A DNA stretch of 64,000 nucleotides from JANJUO01 sp942492935 (GCA_942492935.1 OW818654.1:1736001-1800000); one strand, 5' to 3'; shown: positions 55,097 to 64,000, counted from the stretch's first letter. The notes: generated by a model not told the origin, from the letters alone. A program made the numbers and translations.

Positions 55097-56515
55097 ATGG
55101 GTGAGCAGATTATTGAAAAGCAGAAGATTTTAATTGTTGATGATACTCCTGAAAACATAGATATACTTGGGGAAATTCTAACTGATTATAAAAAATTTAT
55201 TGCAATTAATGGAGAAAGAGCTTTAAAGTTAGCAAAGGATAAATTGCCTGACCTTATTCTACTTGATATAATGATGCCAGGAATGGATGGATTTGAAGTT
55301 TGTACAAAGCTTAAGGAAGATAATATTACCAAAGATATCCCGGTAATTTTCATTACAGCCAAAAATCAAATTGAAGATGAGGTTAAAGGATTAGAATTAG
55401 GCGCAGTTGATTTTATAGCAAAACCAATTAGCCCACCTATAGTTTTAGCAAGAGTAAAAAATCATCTTGAATTGAAAAATTCTCGTGAAAAAATTGAAAT
55501 TAAAAATAAGGAATTAGATGCAACATTAAAAGAATTAAAGGATACACAAAATCAATTAATTTTATCAGAAAAAATGGCTGCACTTGGTCAATTAGTAGCA
55601 GGTATAGCACATGAAATCAACACTCCAATTGGTGCAATTAACTCTTCAAATAAGGCAATCGGCAATGATTTAAAGTTTATTTTATTAGAAGCTCCTGAAA
55701 TCTATAAATCTTTTACTCCTGAATTTGAATTTTTGTTTAAAAAATTAATCGAAATTTCATATAATAAGAACTCTAACATTTCATCAAGAGAAGAAAGGCA
55801 AATCCGCTATAAAATTGAGCCATTATTAAGAGAATTGAATATTGATAAATCTGATGAAATTGCCGATTTATTAGTGGATTTAGGTGTTTATGAAAATATT
55901 GAGACTTTTATAGGTATTTTGAAATCAGAAAAAGCTGAAGAATATTTAATTACAGCCCATAAATTATCAGACATTAAATTTAGTACTGATATTATTGCAT
56001 CCTCAATTGAGAAAGTATCAAAAATTGTATTTTCATTAAAAAACTTTGCCAGATTTGATGGTGAAGGCAAAAAAACAAATGGAAATATTCATGAAAGTAT
56101 AGAAAATATACTAACTATATATCATAATAAATTAAAAAATGATGTTGAAGTTATACTTGATTATAATATAGAGCGCTCTATTCCTTTCTTACCAGATCAG
56201 ATTAGTCAAGTTTGGATGAACTTGGTACAAAATTCACTTTATGCTATGAAAAACTTAGGTAAAATAACTATTAAAACAGAAATAATTGATAATTATGCTG
56301 TTATTCATTTTTCAGATTCTGGTGAAGGAATACCTATTGAAATTCAAAAGAGAATATTCGAACCTTTCTTTACTACAAAACCACAAGGAGAAGGAACTGG
56401 TTTAGGATTAGACATTGTAAAGAAAATCATGAAAAATCATAATGGTAAAATAGAATTTGAAAGCATAGCTGGGATTGGTACAACATTCCATGTTTATTTG
56501 CCGTTATTTGAATAA
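55097..56515 (+). CDS. REC-HisKA-HATPase kinase
   Basis: 472 residues, soluble. Receiver at about 8-130 (IVDDTPENIDIL, phospho-acceptor in LLDIMMPGMDG, IAKPIS), coiled coil, then HisKA with GIAHEINTPIG, a long helical insert of about 130 residues before the ATPase part, QNSLYAMKN, DSGEGIP and GTGLGLDIVKKI. The GIAHEINTP type is that of NtrB/DctB-like and receiver-gated kinases. Starts five bases after the H-cluster sensor gene, so it is the likely direct relay partner through its N-terminal receiver. No output domain. Confidence 0.92.
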   Translation: MGEQIIEKQKILIVDDTPENIDILGEILTDYKKFIAINGERALKLAKDKLPDLILLDIMMPGMDGFEVCTKLKEDNITKDIPVIFITAKNQIEDEVKGLELGAVDFIAKPISPPIVLARVKNHLELKNSREKIEIKNKELDATLKELKDTQNQLILSEKMAALGQLVAGIAHEINTPIGAINSSNKAIGNDLKFILLEAPEIYKSFTPEFEFLFKKLIEISYNKNSNISSREERQIRYKIEPLLRELNIDKSDEIADLLVDLGVYENIETFIGILKSEKAEEYLITAHKLSDIKFSTDIIASSIEKVSKIVFSLKNFARFDGEGKKTNGNIHESIENILTIYHNKLKNDVEVILDYNIERSIPFLPDQISQVWMNLVQNSLYAMKNLGKITIKTEIIDNYAVIHFSDSGEGIPIEIQKRIFEPFFTTKPQGEGTGLGLDIVKKIMKNHNGKIEFESIAGIGTTFHVYLPLFE

Positions 56516-56622
56516 AAGGAATTGAATATAGCATTAATTAATCAATTTGATGGTAACATTTTTATAAATGTGGATGAAAAAATAATTGACAAATTAACTA
56601 AATGTAATTAGTGTTAAAAAAT

Positions 56623-57771
56623 ATGAAAAAAAATGTAATTTTATGTGTTGATGATGAAAAAATTGTTCTTGATAGCTTAAAAAAAGAACTAAGACAATCA
56701 TTTTTTAAGGACTATAAGATTGAAATTGCTGAAAGTGGAAGCGAAGCAATTGAATTACTTTGTAGTTTAATTGAACAGAATTATAATGTCCCTGTTGTTA
56801 TTGTTGATTATTTAATGCCTATTATGAAGGGTGATGAAGTATTGCAACAAATTAAAAAAACCAGTCCTAAAACTTATTGTATAATGCTTACAGGCATGGC
56901 AACTATTGTTGGAATTGTAAATGCTATAAATAAAGCTGGTTTATATAGATTTATTGGTAAACCTTGGGAAACGGGTGATATTATCTTAACTGTTGAAGAA
57001 GCCTTAAAAAGCTATGAAAAAGATATTGCATTAGCACAGAGGCAATTAGATTTGGAATATGCTAATGAAAAACTCCTTAAACTGGATACAGCAAAAAATT
57101 ATTTTTTAGGGTTATTATCACATGAATTAAACACTCCATTAATTGGTATAAATGGGAACGCAAAGCTCATTTCTCAATTAACTGAAGATCCAGATATTAT
57201 TGAATGTACTGAAATGATATTAGATTCAGAAGCTCGTTTGAGAAAATTTGCAGAAATGTCTTTACTTATAACACGAATTCAAACTGATAAATATTATTTG
57301 AAATATGACAAAGAATTTTTAAAGGAAATAATCAATACTTCTTTATATAGAGCTAAGGATAAATTTGATTCCAAAAAAATTGAGATTATTCTACAACTAT
57401 CAGAAAATGACTATTTTATAAATGCTGATACAAGCCTTATTACAAAAGTTTTTGATTTTGTTTTAGAAAATTCACTTAAGTATTCTAAAGAAAATTCAAA
57501 GGTTAATATAAAAGGTTATAAAGAAAATGATGAATATATTTTGAATATTATTGATGAAGGACATGGTTTCTCTTCTGAATCTCTTGATAATATGTTTCAA
57601 TTCTTTAAATCTACTGATAGCTTGATGTCTCACTCAGAGGGAACAGGCTTAAGTCTTGCAGCCGCTAAAATTATTATGGAAATGCATAATTTCAAAATAA
57701 AAGCTTTCAATTCAGAACAAGGCGGCGCCATAATTCAACTAATATTTAACAACCAAAAAATAAATAAATAA
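56623..57771 (+). CDS. REC-HisKA-HATPase kinase
   Basis: 382 residues from the ATG at 56623 (GTG at 56611 is the alternative). Receiver at about 1-135 (CVDDEKIVLDS, phospho-acceptor in IVDYLMPIMKGDEV, a GKPWE ending as in RpfG/HupR-type receivers), coiled coil, HisKA with LSHELNTPLIG and an ATPase domain with LENSLKYSKE, DEGHGF and GTGLSLAAAKII. The HupR-like receiver is notable beside a hydrogenase-like sensor, as HupR regulates hydrogenase genes in other bacteria. No DNA-binding part here. Confidence 0.9.
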   Translation: MKKNVILCVDDEKIVLDSLKKELRQSFFKDYKIEIAESGSEAIELLCSLIEQNYNVPVVIVDYLMPIMKGDEVLQQIKKTSPKTYCIMLTGMATIVGIVNAINKAGLYRFIGKPWETGDIILTVEEALKSYEKDIALAQRQLDLEYANEKLLKLDTAKNYFLGLLSHELNTPLIGINGNAKLISQLTEDPDIIECTEMILDSEARLRKFAEMSLLITRIQTDKYYLKYDKEFLKEIINTSLYRAKDKFDSKKIEIILQLSENDYFINADTSLITKVFDFVLENSLKYSKENSKVNIKGYKENDEYILNIIDEGHGFSSESLDNMFQFFKSTDSLMSHSEGTGLSLAAAKIIMEMHNFKIKAFNSEQGGAIIQLIFNNQKINK

Positions 57772-57889
57772 TTAATTAATGGAAATATTTTTAATTTTAT
57801 AGAATAAGTTATCGGAAATAATGTAAATAATTATGTTTGAATTTCGTTACTTCATTCAATTGAAAGATTGATTGTAAAAGGAATATAAA

Positions 57890-58243
57890 ATGAATGAAAT
57901 AGAGCAATATATTGCAAATTTCCCTCAGGACGTGCAAATCAAACTTTTGCAAATCAGAGAAACGATTAAAAGTGTTGCTCCTGAAGCAATCGAAGGTTTT
58001 GCTTATGGAATGCCATCTTACAAAACTAATGGAAAACCATTAGTATATTTTGCAGGATATAAAAATCATATCGGTTTTTATGCTACACCATCTGGTCATT
58101 CACAGTTTTCAGATGAACTTGCACTTTATAAACAAGGTAAAGGTTCAGTCCAATTTCCACTTGATAAGCCAGTTCCTTATGATTTAATTGCAAGAATTGT
58201 TGAATTTAAAGTATCTGAAAATATCCAAAAGAAAAGAAAATAG
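57890..58243 (+). CDS. DUF1801 / YdhG-like protein (frataxin-like fold)
   Basis: 117 residues: IEQYIANFPQDVQIKLLQIRETIKSVAPEAIEGFAYGMPSYKTN, then YFAGYKNHIGFYATP and GSVQFPLDKPVPYDLIARIVEF. This is the small alpha/beta DUF1801 family. Some members bind iron and act as iron chaperones; others are unstudied. AAAGGAATAT precedes the ATG at 57890. It stands alone on the plus strand. Confidence 0.88.
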   Translation: MNEIEQYIANFPQDVQIKLLQIRETIKSVAPEAIEGFAYGMPSYKTNGKPLVYFAGYKNHIGFYATPSGHSQFSDELALYKQGKGSVQFPLDKPVPYDLIARIVEFKVSENIQKKRK

Positions 58244-58430
58244 TTGGTAATATTTAGCCACTCAGCTGATTTGAAATTCTATTTCTTAGGAATTTGAAAG
58301 TTTAAAATACTAATATCTTGAACAAATTTTAAAATAAAAGAAATACTTAAATCCAATGATATTGTAATCCCGTAGTTAGATACAAATTATTTTCTTGTAT
58401 TGCCGTCATTAATTTTTTATTTATTAATTG

Positions 58431-59192
58431 ATGTTTATGAATCAGAATAAAACCAACAATAAATCAATCCTTTGGATAACGGGATTTGGACTTCTAACAA
58501 TTATTTTATGGAATGTACCTTTTGGTAATTTGATTTTATATCCCTTTACAATTCTTGGAACATGGTTTCACGAAATGGGGCATGGGATGGTTGCAGAATT
58601 ACTCGGAGGAAATTTCCATCAACTTGTATTATTTCCAGATGGCTCTGGCTATGCTCAATTTAGTTATGATACTTTGTTATTTGCAAATTTTGGAAAAGCA
58701 CTGGTTGCTGCAGGTGGACCATTAGCTCCAACAATTGCGGGTTCAATTTTTATTATTTCTTCAGTGAATATAAAAGTAACAAGAATAATTTTACTTGTTT
58801 TTTCTTTGATGCTAATTATATCATTACTTATTTGGGTGCGTCCTTTAATAAGTTTCGGTTTTGCAATAACTGGAATTTTTGCTCTAATTTTTAGTTTTAT
58901 AGCAATTAAAGGAAAAGATGGATTAAAGCGTGGAACTTTACAATTTATCGGAATACAAGCAATTGCAAGTGTTTATCAGAGTATTGGCTATCTTTATTCA
59001 AAAGGTGGAGTGATTGATGGTAAGGAATTTAAATCAGACACACAAATAATTGCTGATAATATATGGTTACCTAATTGGTTTGCAGCAACTTTAATTTTAT
59101 TATTTTCAATTTTTACTATTTATAAAAGTGTAAAATATGTCATCAATTCAAATAAAATAAAAACAACAACCGAACTTACAAATTATAATTGA
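58431..59192 (+). CDS. Membrane M50-family-like metallopeptidase
   Basis: 253 residues with about seven hydrophobic segments. FHEMGHGMVAELLGG near residue 48 gives the HExxH zinc-binding motif inside a membrane helix, and AAGGPLAPTIAG follows, the layout of M50B-like (site-2-protease-related) proteins. No PDZ domain. The conserved second motif with a DG near the C-terminus is not obvious, so activity is uncertain. A TTG at 58428 directly precedes the ATG used; a second ATG is at 58437. Surrounding gaps (58244-58430, 59193-59267) hold nothing clear. Confidence 0.75.
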   Translation: MFMNQNKTNNKSILWITGFGLLTIILWNVPFGNLILYPFTILGTWFHEMGHGMVAELLGGNFHQLVLFPDGSGYAQFSYDTLLFANFGKALVAAGGPLAPTIAGSIFIISSVNIKVTRIILLVFSLMLIISLLIWVRPLISFGFAITGIFALIFSFIAIKGKDGLKRGTLQFIGIQAIASVYQSIGYLYSKGGVIDGKEFKSDTQIIADNIWLPNWFAATLILLFSIFTIYKSVKYVINSNKIKTTTELTNYN

Positions 59193-59267
59193 AATAATAA
59201 TTTATATTTACGTATATAATTTTAGGTAAATATAAATAAATTTTTTATTCACGTTTGGAGTTTTGAT

Positions 59268-61484
59268 ATGAGAATGTTTAATCTATTAAAACCATATTTT
59301 TTTGTTGTCATTGTTTTTTTAACTATATGTGGCAATTTTAATCTTTATTCGCAAAGTGAAGGTCAAAGACTTGCGATAGGATTCAATGCAGGAGGCAACA
59401 AATACTGGGGAGAGTTTACTGATAATCAGTTCTGGCTCTATGGTGATGCCTTTATCAGATACAATATAGTATCATTTCTATCTTTAAATGGTTCTTTCTA
59501 TTTAGGTCAAACAAGATTTAAAACAGACCAAGCTGTAATTGACAAATACACAGATTATTTTAGTACTACTGCAAACTCTGGAATTACACAAACTTATTAT
59601 GATATCAACAAAAACATCCAAGAAAAAAATTCAATCCGATGGAATGCTTATGATTTAACTCTATCTTTCAATTTGTTTCCAAATGAAAGATTTGTGCCAT
59701 ACTTCTTTGGTGGTGTTGGCTGGTTTGATTGGGATACAAAAATTGGTGATACTGGTTATGATGGACCTGCTCCAAATAATAATCAAGGAAGCATTTATGA
59801 AAAGAGTAAATTATCATTTCCTGTGGGCTTTGCTTATGAAATTTACTTAACAGACAATCTTGCATTTAATGGTAAATTAACTTATCGTTTTATGGGTACA
59901 GACTTTTTTGATGATTTATCAGATGCAAATTATCCTTCAACTGTAAATGGCAAAGAAGGAGATGACGAACTGCTTACTTTTGGTATGGGATTTTCATATT
60001 ATATACTTGGCGATGCTGATTATGATAAAGATGGCTTGACAAATTCAAGAGAGAAAGAAATCGGTACAGACCCAAGAAATCCAGATACTGATGGTGATGG
60101 ACTTAAAGACGGTGAAGAAGTAAAAGAATATTATACTAATCCTTTAGCTCCTGATACCGAAAATGATGGATTAAATGATTATGATGAAATTTTCAAATAT
60201 CAAACATCACCTGTAAAACCTGATTCTGATAGTGATGGGTTGAACGATGGTGAAGAAGTTGCAAGGAATACTAACCCAAATAAATCTGATTCCGATAATG
60301 ACAAGTTATTAGATGGCGATGAAGTAAAGAAATATGAAACTGACCCATTAAATTCAGATACTGATAGTGATGGTTTGCTTGATGGTGAAGAAGTAACAAC
60401 TTATGCCACAAACCCAAAAGCTAAAGATACTGATGCAGATGGATTAACTGATGGTGATGAAATTAAAAATTACAAAACAAATCCAATTCTTGCTGATACC
60501 GACCAAGATGGTTTGCTTGATGGGCTTGAAGTTTCTACACATAAAACTGACCCACTTAAACCTGATACAGATGGTGATGGTTTAACAGATGGTTCAGAAA
60601 TTAATGAATTTGGTACAAATCCACTTTTAGCTGATACAGATAATGATGGATTGAATGATGGTGATGAAGTACGCAAACACAAAACAAATCCATTACTTGC
60701 TGATTCTGATAAAGATGGCTTGAAAGATGGCGATGAAATTGCAAAGCATAATACAAATCCAATTCTTGCAGATACAGATGTTGATGTGTTAAGTGATGGT
60801 GCAGAAGTACTTACACATAAGACAAATCCTTTAAAAGTTGATACTGATGGAGATGGTATTAAAGATGGTGATGAAGTTAATATTCATAAAACAAATCCTT
60901 TAAAACCAGATACTGATAATGATAAACTTACTGACGGTAAGGAAATTAATGAAACAAGAACTGACCCATTAAATCCTGATACTGATGGAGATACTATCAT
61001 CGATGGTGAAGACGATTGTCCTCATACACCTGGTATTGCAAGCTCCGAAAAAGGTAGAAATGGTTGTCCAGTTGCTCCAAAAATCGGTACAAAAACAGAT
61101 TTCCCTGATATTTTATTCATTGTAAATACTGATAATTTCAATTTTGATTATGCAGGAACAATTCAGAATTTAACAAAATTACTTGAATATGTAAAACAAT
61201 GCCCTAATTTACAAATTAGAGTTGAAGGTCATGCCTCTGAAGAAGGTAGCAAAGTTAGAAATCAAGAATTATCTGATTTGAGAGCAAAAAAAGTAAGAAC
61301 TTGGCTTATTGAACAAGGTGTTAATCCTGGTAAAATTCAAGGTGCAATTGGTTACGGTACTAAAAATCCAAAAATCAAAGAACCAACTGGTGCAGCGTTG
61401 AAGAAAATTTCGAAAGATGAATTAGAAAATATCAGAAAACAAAACAGAAGAATTACTGTTGAAGTTGTAAAAAGTTGCGACTAA
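59268..61484 (+). CDS. Outer-membrane OmpA-family protein with thrombospondin type 3 repeats
   Basis: 738 residues. Signal peptide to about NLYSQ (29). An eight-strand-like barrel region at about 30-245 ends in FGMGFSYYILGDAD. Then about fourteen 22-23-residue calcium-binding repeats of the form DTDGDGLxDGxEVxxxxTNPLxP (about 247-580) and one partial unit. The C-terminal OmpA domain (about 610-735; RVEGHASEEGSKVRNQELSD, LRAKKVRTWLIEQGV) binds peptidoglycan. The repeats form a stiff spacer. GGAG lies seven bases before the ATG. A structural link between outer membrane and cell wall is likely. Confidence 0.92.
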   Translation: MRMFNLLKPYFFVVIVFLTICGNFNLYSQSEGQRLAIGFNAGGNKYWGEFTDNQFWLYGDAFIRYNIVSFLSLNGSFYLGQTRFKTDQAVIDKYTDYFSTTANSGITQTYYDINKNIQEKNSIRWNAYDLTLSFNLFPNERFVPYFFGGVGWFDWDTKIGDTGYDGPAPNNNQGSIYEKSKLSFPVGFAYEIYLTDNLAFNGKLTYRFMGTDFFDDLSDANYPSTVNGKEGDDELLTFGMGFSYYILGDADYDKDGLTNSREKEIGTDPRNPDTDGDGLKDGEEVKEYYTNPLAPDTENDGLNDYDEIFKYQTSPVKPDSDSDGLNDGEEVARNTNPNKSDSDNDKLLDGDEVKKYETDPLNSDTDSDGLLDGEEVTTYATNPKAKDTDADGLTDGDEIKNYKTNPILADTDQDGLLDGLEVSTHKTDPLKPDTDGDGLTDGSEINEFGTNPLLADTDNDGLNDGDEVRKHKTNPLLADSDKDGLKDGDEIAKHNTNPILADTDVDVLSDGAEVLTHKTNPLKVDTDGDGIKDGDEVNIHKTNPLKPDTDNDKLTDGKEINETRTDPLNPDTDGDTIIDGEDDCPHTPGIASSEKGRNGCPVAPKIGTKTDFPDILFIVNTDNFNFDYAGTIQNLTKLLEYVKQCPNLQIRVEGHASEEGSKVRNQELSDLRAKKVRTWLIEQGVNPGKIQGAIGYGTKNPKIKEPTGAALKKISKDELENIRKQNRRITVEVVKSCD
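60009..61040 (+). repeat. In-gene tandem TSP3 repeats
   Basis: About fifteen imperfect 66-69 base units encode DTDxDGLxDGxE. They are diverged at DNA level (unit to unit identity is moderate), so this is an old array kept by selection rather than a recent slippage product. Unit 12 (around 60773-60841) has VDVLS in place of xDGLx, a loss of the calcium-loop glycine. Confidence 0.85.
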
Positions 61485-61522
61485 ATCTTAATTAGTTTAG
61501 CACTTAAAAATTAGATAAATTG

Positions 61523-61555
61523 AAATGCCTTACACTCTCAAAGTGTAGGGCATTT
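61523..61555. terminator. Hairpin between convergent genes (likely bidirectional terminator)
   Basis: AAATGCCTTACACT (61523-61536) pairs along its length with AGTGTAGGGCATTT (61542-61555), 14 pairs including one G-U, around CTCAA. A's precede and T's follow, though the T tract is short. It sits between the ompA-like gene and the convergent membrane-protein gene. Confidence 0.7.
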
Positions 61556-61626
61556 AATTAAATTTTATTTGAAAATATATGTCCTAATTTAAAATATTTA
61601 ATAATTTGATATGACTAACTAAATTA

Positions 61627-61944
61627 CTAACTTGCAAAGTAAGTTAAAATGCTTATAATTGCAAAATAAATGTAGATCCAAGACAAAGTAATTAGAATTA
61701 TATCAATTGATAATCTAAATACTTTCTTAATTATAATTTTCTTAGATTTTAATTTAAAGAGGATTAAATTATCATTTACAGCAAGAATAATCGTTAATAA
61801 AGCAAAAGGGATGATGAGCAATCCGAAAATTAAGTTATTAGTCTTCAAAAAAGTAAGAAATGATAGAAATAAAATCAGAAGAATAATTCTTAAAATTTCA
61901 TAATTATTCTTCAGAATTTTGAATATTTCTTTAATCAAATTCAT
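61627..61944 (-). CDS. Small membrane protein of unknown function
   Basis: 105 residues, rich in Ile/Leu, with three or four membrane helices (about 15-33, 37-57, 78-102). I recognise no family. Its ATG at 61944 overlaps the stop of the HlyD-type gene by ATGA, so they are co-translated and probably act together at the inner membrane. Rich in Lys on the loops (LKSKKIIIKK), which would face the cytoplasm. Confidence 0.65.
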   Translation of the reverse strand: MNLIKEIFKILKNNYEILRIILLILFLSFLTFLKTNNLIFGLLIIPFALLTIILAVNDNLILFKLKSKKIIIKKVFRLSIDIILITLSWIYIYFAIISILTYFAS

Positions 61945-63032
61945 TTAATAATTTTTGCTATTTTTACTGGAGAATTAGGTCTAAGTTGAATAATACCAGA
62001 AACAATAACTGTATCCCCTTCATCAAGACCGTCAGTAATTTGAATGTCGTTTTTAGTTCTTAATCCAATTGTAATATTGTTTGACAATGCTGCTCCATTA
62101 GTATATACAAAGCATTTTTCACCATCAATGTCTGGAATTAATGCTTCGGTTGGAATTAGTAGTGCAGTATCTATTTCATCAAGCAAAATTTCAACCTCTG
62201 TATAAGAACCAGAGTGAAGTTTTGATGTGTTTTGAGTTATAGCCCTCATTTTGATAGTACGAGTCATCTGGTCAATTTTTGGTTCAATAGCATAAATGGT
62301 TGCAGTACTATAAATATCAGTTGATGGTATTCTAAATTTAATTTTATCACCAATTTTCAATACATTTGAATATTTTTGTGGTATGGAAAAATCAATTTTT
62401 AGACTGCTAATATTTTGTAATTTAGCAATATTTGTAGTAGGGGAGATATATGCCCCTTCACTTACATAACGCAAACCCACAATTCCATCAAATGGAGCTT
62501 TGATTTCTGTTTTATCTATCATAGCTTTCAAATAGTCAATTTCTGCTTTTTGAGTAATAACATCATTGGTTGCAACGTCATATTCCTCTTTGCTAACATT
62601 ATTATTATCTAAAAGCTTTCGCTGTCTATTTTCTTTTAAATTTAATAATTCAAGTTTTGCAGTGGCTTTTTTCAGTTGAGCTTGCCAATCAGCATCATTA
62701 AGCTTTACGAGCAACTCACCTTTCTTCACAAATTTACCTTCAGAAAATAGAATCTTTGTTATCTTTCCTGCTATTTCAGGTTTTAAATCAACTTCTTCAT
62801 TACTTATAACGGTGCCATTAGTGAAAAATTTATTCCCCAATTTTTCATAACTCAATATTTTTACGTTCACGGGAATTGGCTTTACCTTAACTGCGTTTGG
62901 CATAGCTTTAGTTTGATTTGATACAGTTGAATTTGGCACATTCGAGTTGGCAAATTTCGGGATAAATATCCAACCAGCCAATATAATTATGATAATTGAA
63001 ATGACAATTGGTTTAATATATTTCTTATTCAT
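61941..63032 (-). CDS. Periplasmic adaptor (membrane-fusion) protein of an RND-type efflux system
   Basis: 363 residues. N-terminal membrane anchor (about 7-26). Barrel-sandwich halves read EEVDLKPEIAGKITKILFSEGKFVKKGELLVKLND and IKAPFDGIVGLRYVSEGAYIS around a coiled-coil hairpin (about 118-165). Then come a beta-barrel (LKIDFSIPQKYSNVLKIGD) and a membrane-proximal domain ending VSGIIQLRPNSPVKI. This is the HlyD_D23/AcrA-like pattern. The expected RND pump does not lie next to it: downstream is a 105-residue membrane protein instead. It may share a pump encoded elsewhere. Confidence 0.9.
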   Translation of the reverse strand: MNKKYIKPIVISIIIIILAGWIFIPKFANSNVPNSTVSNQTKAMPNAVKVKPIPVNVKILSYEKLGNKFFTNGTVISNEEVDLKPEIAGKITKILFSEGKFVKKGELLVKLNDADWQAQLKKATAKLELLNLKENRQRKLLDNNNVSKEEYDVATNDVITQKAEIDYLKAMIDKTEIKAPFDGIVGLRYVSEGAYISPTTNIAKLQNISSLKIDFSIPQKYSNVLKIGDKIKFRIPSTDIYSTATIYAIEPKIDQMTRTIKMRAITQNTSKLHSGSYTEVEILLDEIDTALLIPTEALIPDIDGEKCFVYTNGAALSNNITIGLRTKNDIQITDGLDEGDTVIVSGIIQLRPNSPVKIAKIIK

Positions 63033-63648
63033 TATTTTTAATCTAAATATAACTTAAAAAATATATAAACGAATTATCTAAGTCAGTATTTGATTCAATA
63101 TCCATCTTCATATTATACGATTCAAAATCTACTTTGAAATCTAATCATTTAGAAGCTTAGTAGTGCGATGATAAAAAGACTGTTAGGTACTGAATTGTAA
63201 CAAAAATTTGTTTATTAGATTTTACCAATTCAATTATAAATTAATTTATAATACAAATATTTCATATAGATAAAGATAAATTTGTGTCTGTAAATATAAC
63301 TTGATAGGTAAATTAAAATAAACTATAATTATAAAATTATTATTAGTGAGATTATTGATATAGTTGCTATTTATATATTTGTCAATATAACTATTGAATA
63401 AAATATTTCATAATTATTATATAATTAATTCAATTAATTTAATATTAAATAATTTTGCTTTAACTAATTTATTAAAATAAAATAATTATATTTTTCTTTT
63501 TTTTTCTATAAATTTTTTTTACTTTTGCCACTTGAATAAATTTATTTAATGTAAAATTAAAAATTGAGATTTATGTATGTTTGTAAATTAATTAAAATGA
63601 AAATTCAAAGTTGATAGAGATGTTAAAAAGTATTTTTGGGGAGGCATT
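63033..63648. other. AT-rich intergenic region without visible genes
   Basis: About 600 bases between two divergent genes (HlyD-type on minus, Cache receptor on plus). It is extremely AT-rich and stops occur in all frames. GGGGAGGC at 63638-63645 is the ribosome site for the next gene. I see no hairpin, repeat or small ORF I would defend. Promoters for both directions must lie here. Confidence 0.5.
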
Positions 63649-64000
63649 ATGATTTTAAAATATTCCAATTGGTCATTGTTTCATAAATTAATGTTGATTT
63701 TTTCAATTAATTTCATCTTGTTTTTTTTATTTTTCTTTTTTTATTTACTGCCGCAATATGAGAATGTGATGTTAATTGAAAAAAAACAAGGATTGAAATA
63801 TAATGTTGAAATGATCCACAATTTATTACATGAATATCAACATCGAGCGGATTCTGGAGAATTTACTCTTGAGGAAGCACAAAAAAGAGCGTTGGAAAGA
63901 ATAAAAACCATGCGTTATCAGGATGGAAAAAATTACTTTTGGGTAAACGATGACAAACCTACAATGATAATGCACCCTACTAATCAAAAACTAAACGGTA
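63649..64000 (+). CDS. Cache-domain membrane receptor (partial, N-terminus)
   Basis: From the ATG at 63649, which has a strong GGGGAGG upstream, 117 codons are open to the window edge. Membrane helix at about 12-33 (LMLIFSINFILFFLFFFF), then QGLKYNVEMIHNLLHEY, TLEEAQKRALERIKTMRYQDGKNYFWVNDD and MIMHPTNQKLNG. This is the start of a single Cache_2-type extracytoplasmic sensor domain, usual in chemoreceptors and histidine kinases that bind small organic acids. Which output follows cannot be seen. Confidence 0.88.
   Translation, partial: MILKYSNWSLFHKLMLIFSINFILFFLFFFFYLLPQYENVMLIEKKQGLKYNVEMIHNLLHEYQHRADSGEFTLEEAQKRALERIKTMRYQDGKNYFWVNDDKPTMIMHPTNQKLNG

Noticed and set aside
56530..56610. Short plus-strand frame reading ALINQFDGNIFINVDEKIID before the third relay kinase
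   Set aside because: Looks protein-like but has no ATG and only about 28 codons. It may be part of a leader or a lost domain; not annotated.
1..64000. tRNA and rRNA genes, riboswitches
   Set aside because: By eye I found no cloverleaf, rRNA signature or known riboswitch core. A covariance-model search would be needed to exclude them.

Overview
The window is very AT-rich chromosomal DNA from a Gram-negative bacterium. It has a TonB-dependent receptor, an OmpA-family outer-membrane protein with thrombospondin type 3 repeats, a periplasmic HlyD-type adaptor, and a secreted beta-propeller protein ending in a type IX secretion (Por-type) sorting tail. That mix, with a Bacteroidota-like primary sigma factor and L28 protein, points to the Bacteroidota/Ignavibacteria side of the FCB group. 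The exact lineage is inference; no 16S rRNA or tRNA gene was seen.

Layout. 1-384: start of a flippase-like membrane protein running off the edge. 385-2950: a small accessory island between two copies of a decayed RHS-gene 3' end, holding HicA-HicB, a small lipoprotein and a HEPN-MNT pair. 3001-17602: a minus-strand sensory operon in transcription order: TonB receptor, YfiR-like protein, nine-PAS membrane kinase, orphan extracellular solute-binding protein, second membrane kinase, two Rcp1-type receivers, a frameshifted REC-kinase, another receiver and a REC-PAS-kinase. 17681-28516: a chemotaxis cluster, in transcription order a soluble MCP-like protein, STAS, CheY, CheA, CheW, MCP, CheR, CheD, a REC/kinase-like protein without the phospho-accepting His, and CheB. 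28.6-29.2 kb: a small ORF between imperfect inverted repeats. 29214-35930: a 2238-residue secreted RHS/YD-repeat protein. 36067-36285: rpmB.

36538-38168: a complete IS1380-like element with inverted repeats and a TATAA duplication, its transposase broken by two compensating frameshifts. 38184-40109: a three-PAS kinase. 40.1-43.0 kb: a type IX secreted propeller gene in a bed of interspersed repeats and small hairpins. 43018-47081: 3-hydroxyacyl-CoA dehydrogenase, Uup-type ABC-F ATPase and primary sigma factor. 47.2-50.3 kb: a broken small gene, then a GntR-ABC-permease-permease operon of YtrA type. 50688-57771: an H-cluster-type ([FeFe]-hydrogenase-like) sensory hybrid kinase and two further REC-kinases. 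57.9-64.0 kb: a DUF1801 protein, a membrane M50-like protease, the TSP3-OmpA protein, an HlyD-type adaptor with a small membrane protein, and the start of a Cache-domain receptor.

The theme is signal transduction. About fourteen phosphotransfer proteins plus a chemotaxis set lie here, yet no receiver carries a DNA-binding or nucleotide-cyclase output; phosphate seems to move between stand-alone receivers and kinases. The most distinctive gene is the 50688-55091 fusion, which joins two ferredoxin clusters, an H-cluster-like domain keeping all four cluster-ligand cysteines but not the proton-transfer cysteine, another Fe-S module, two PAS domains, a kinase, two receivers and an HPt in one chain.
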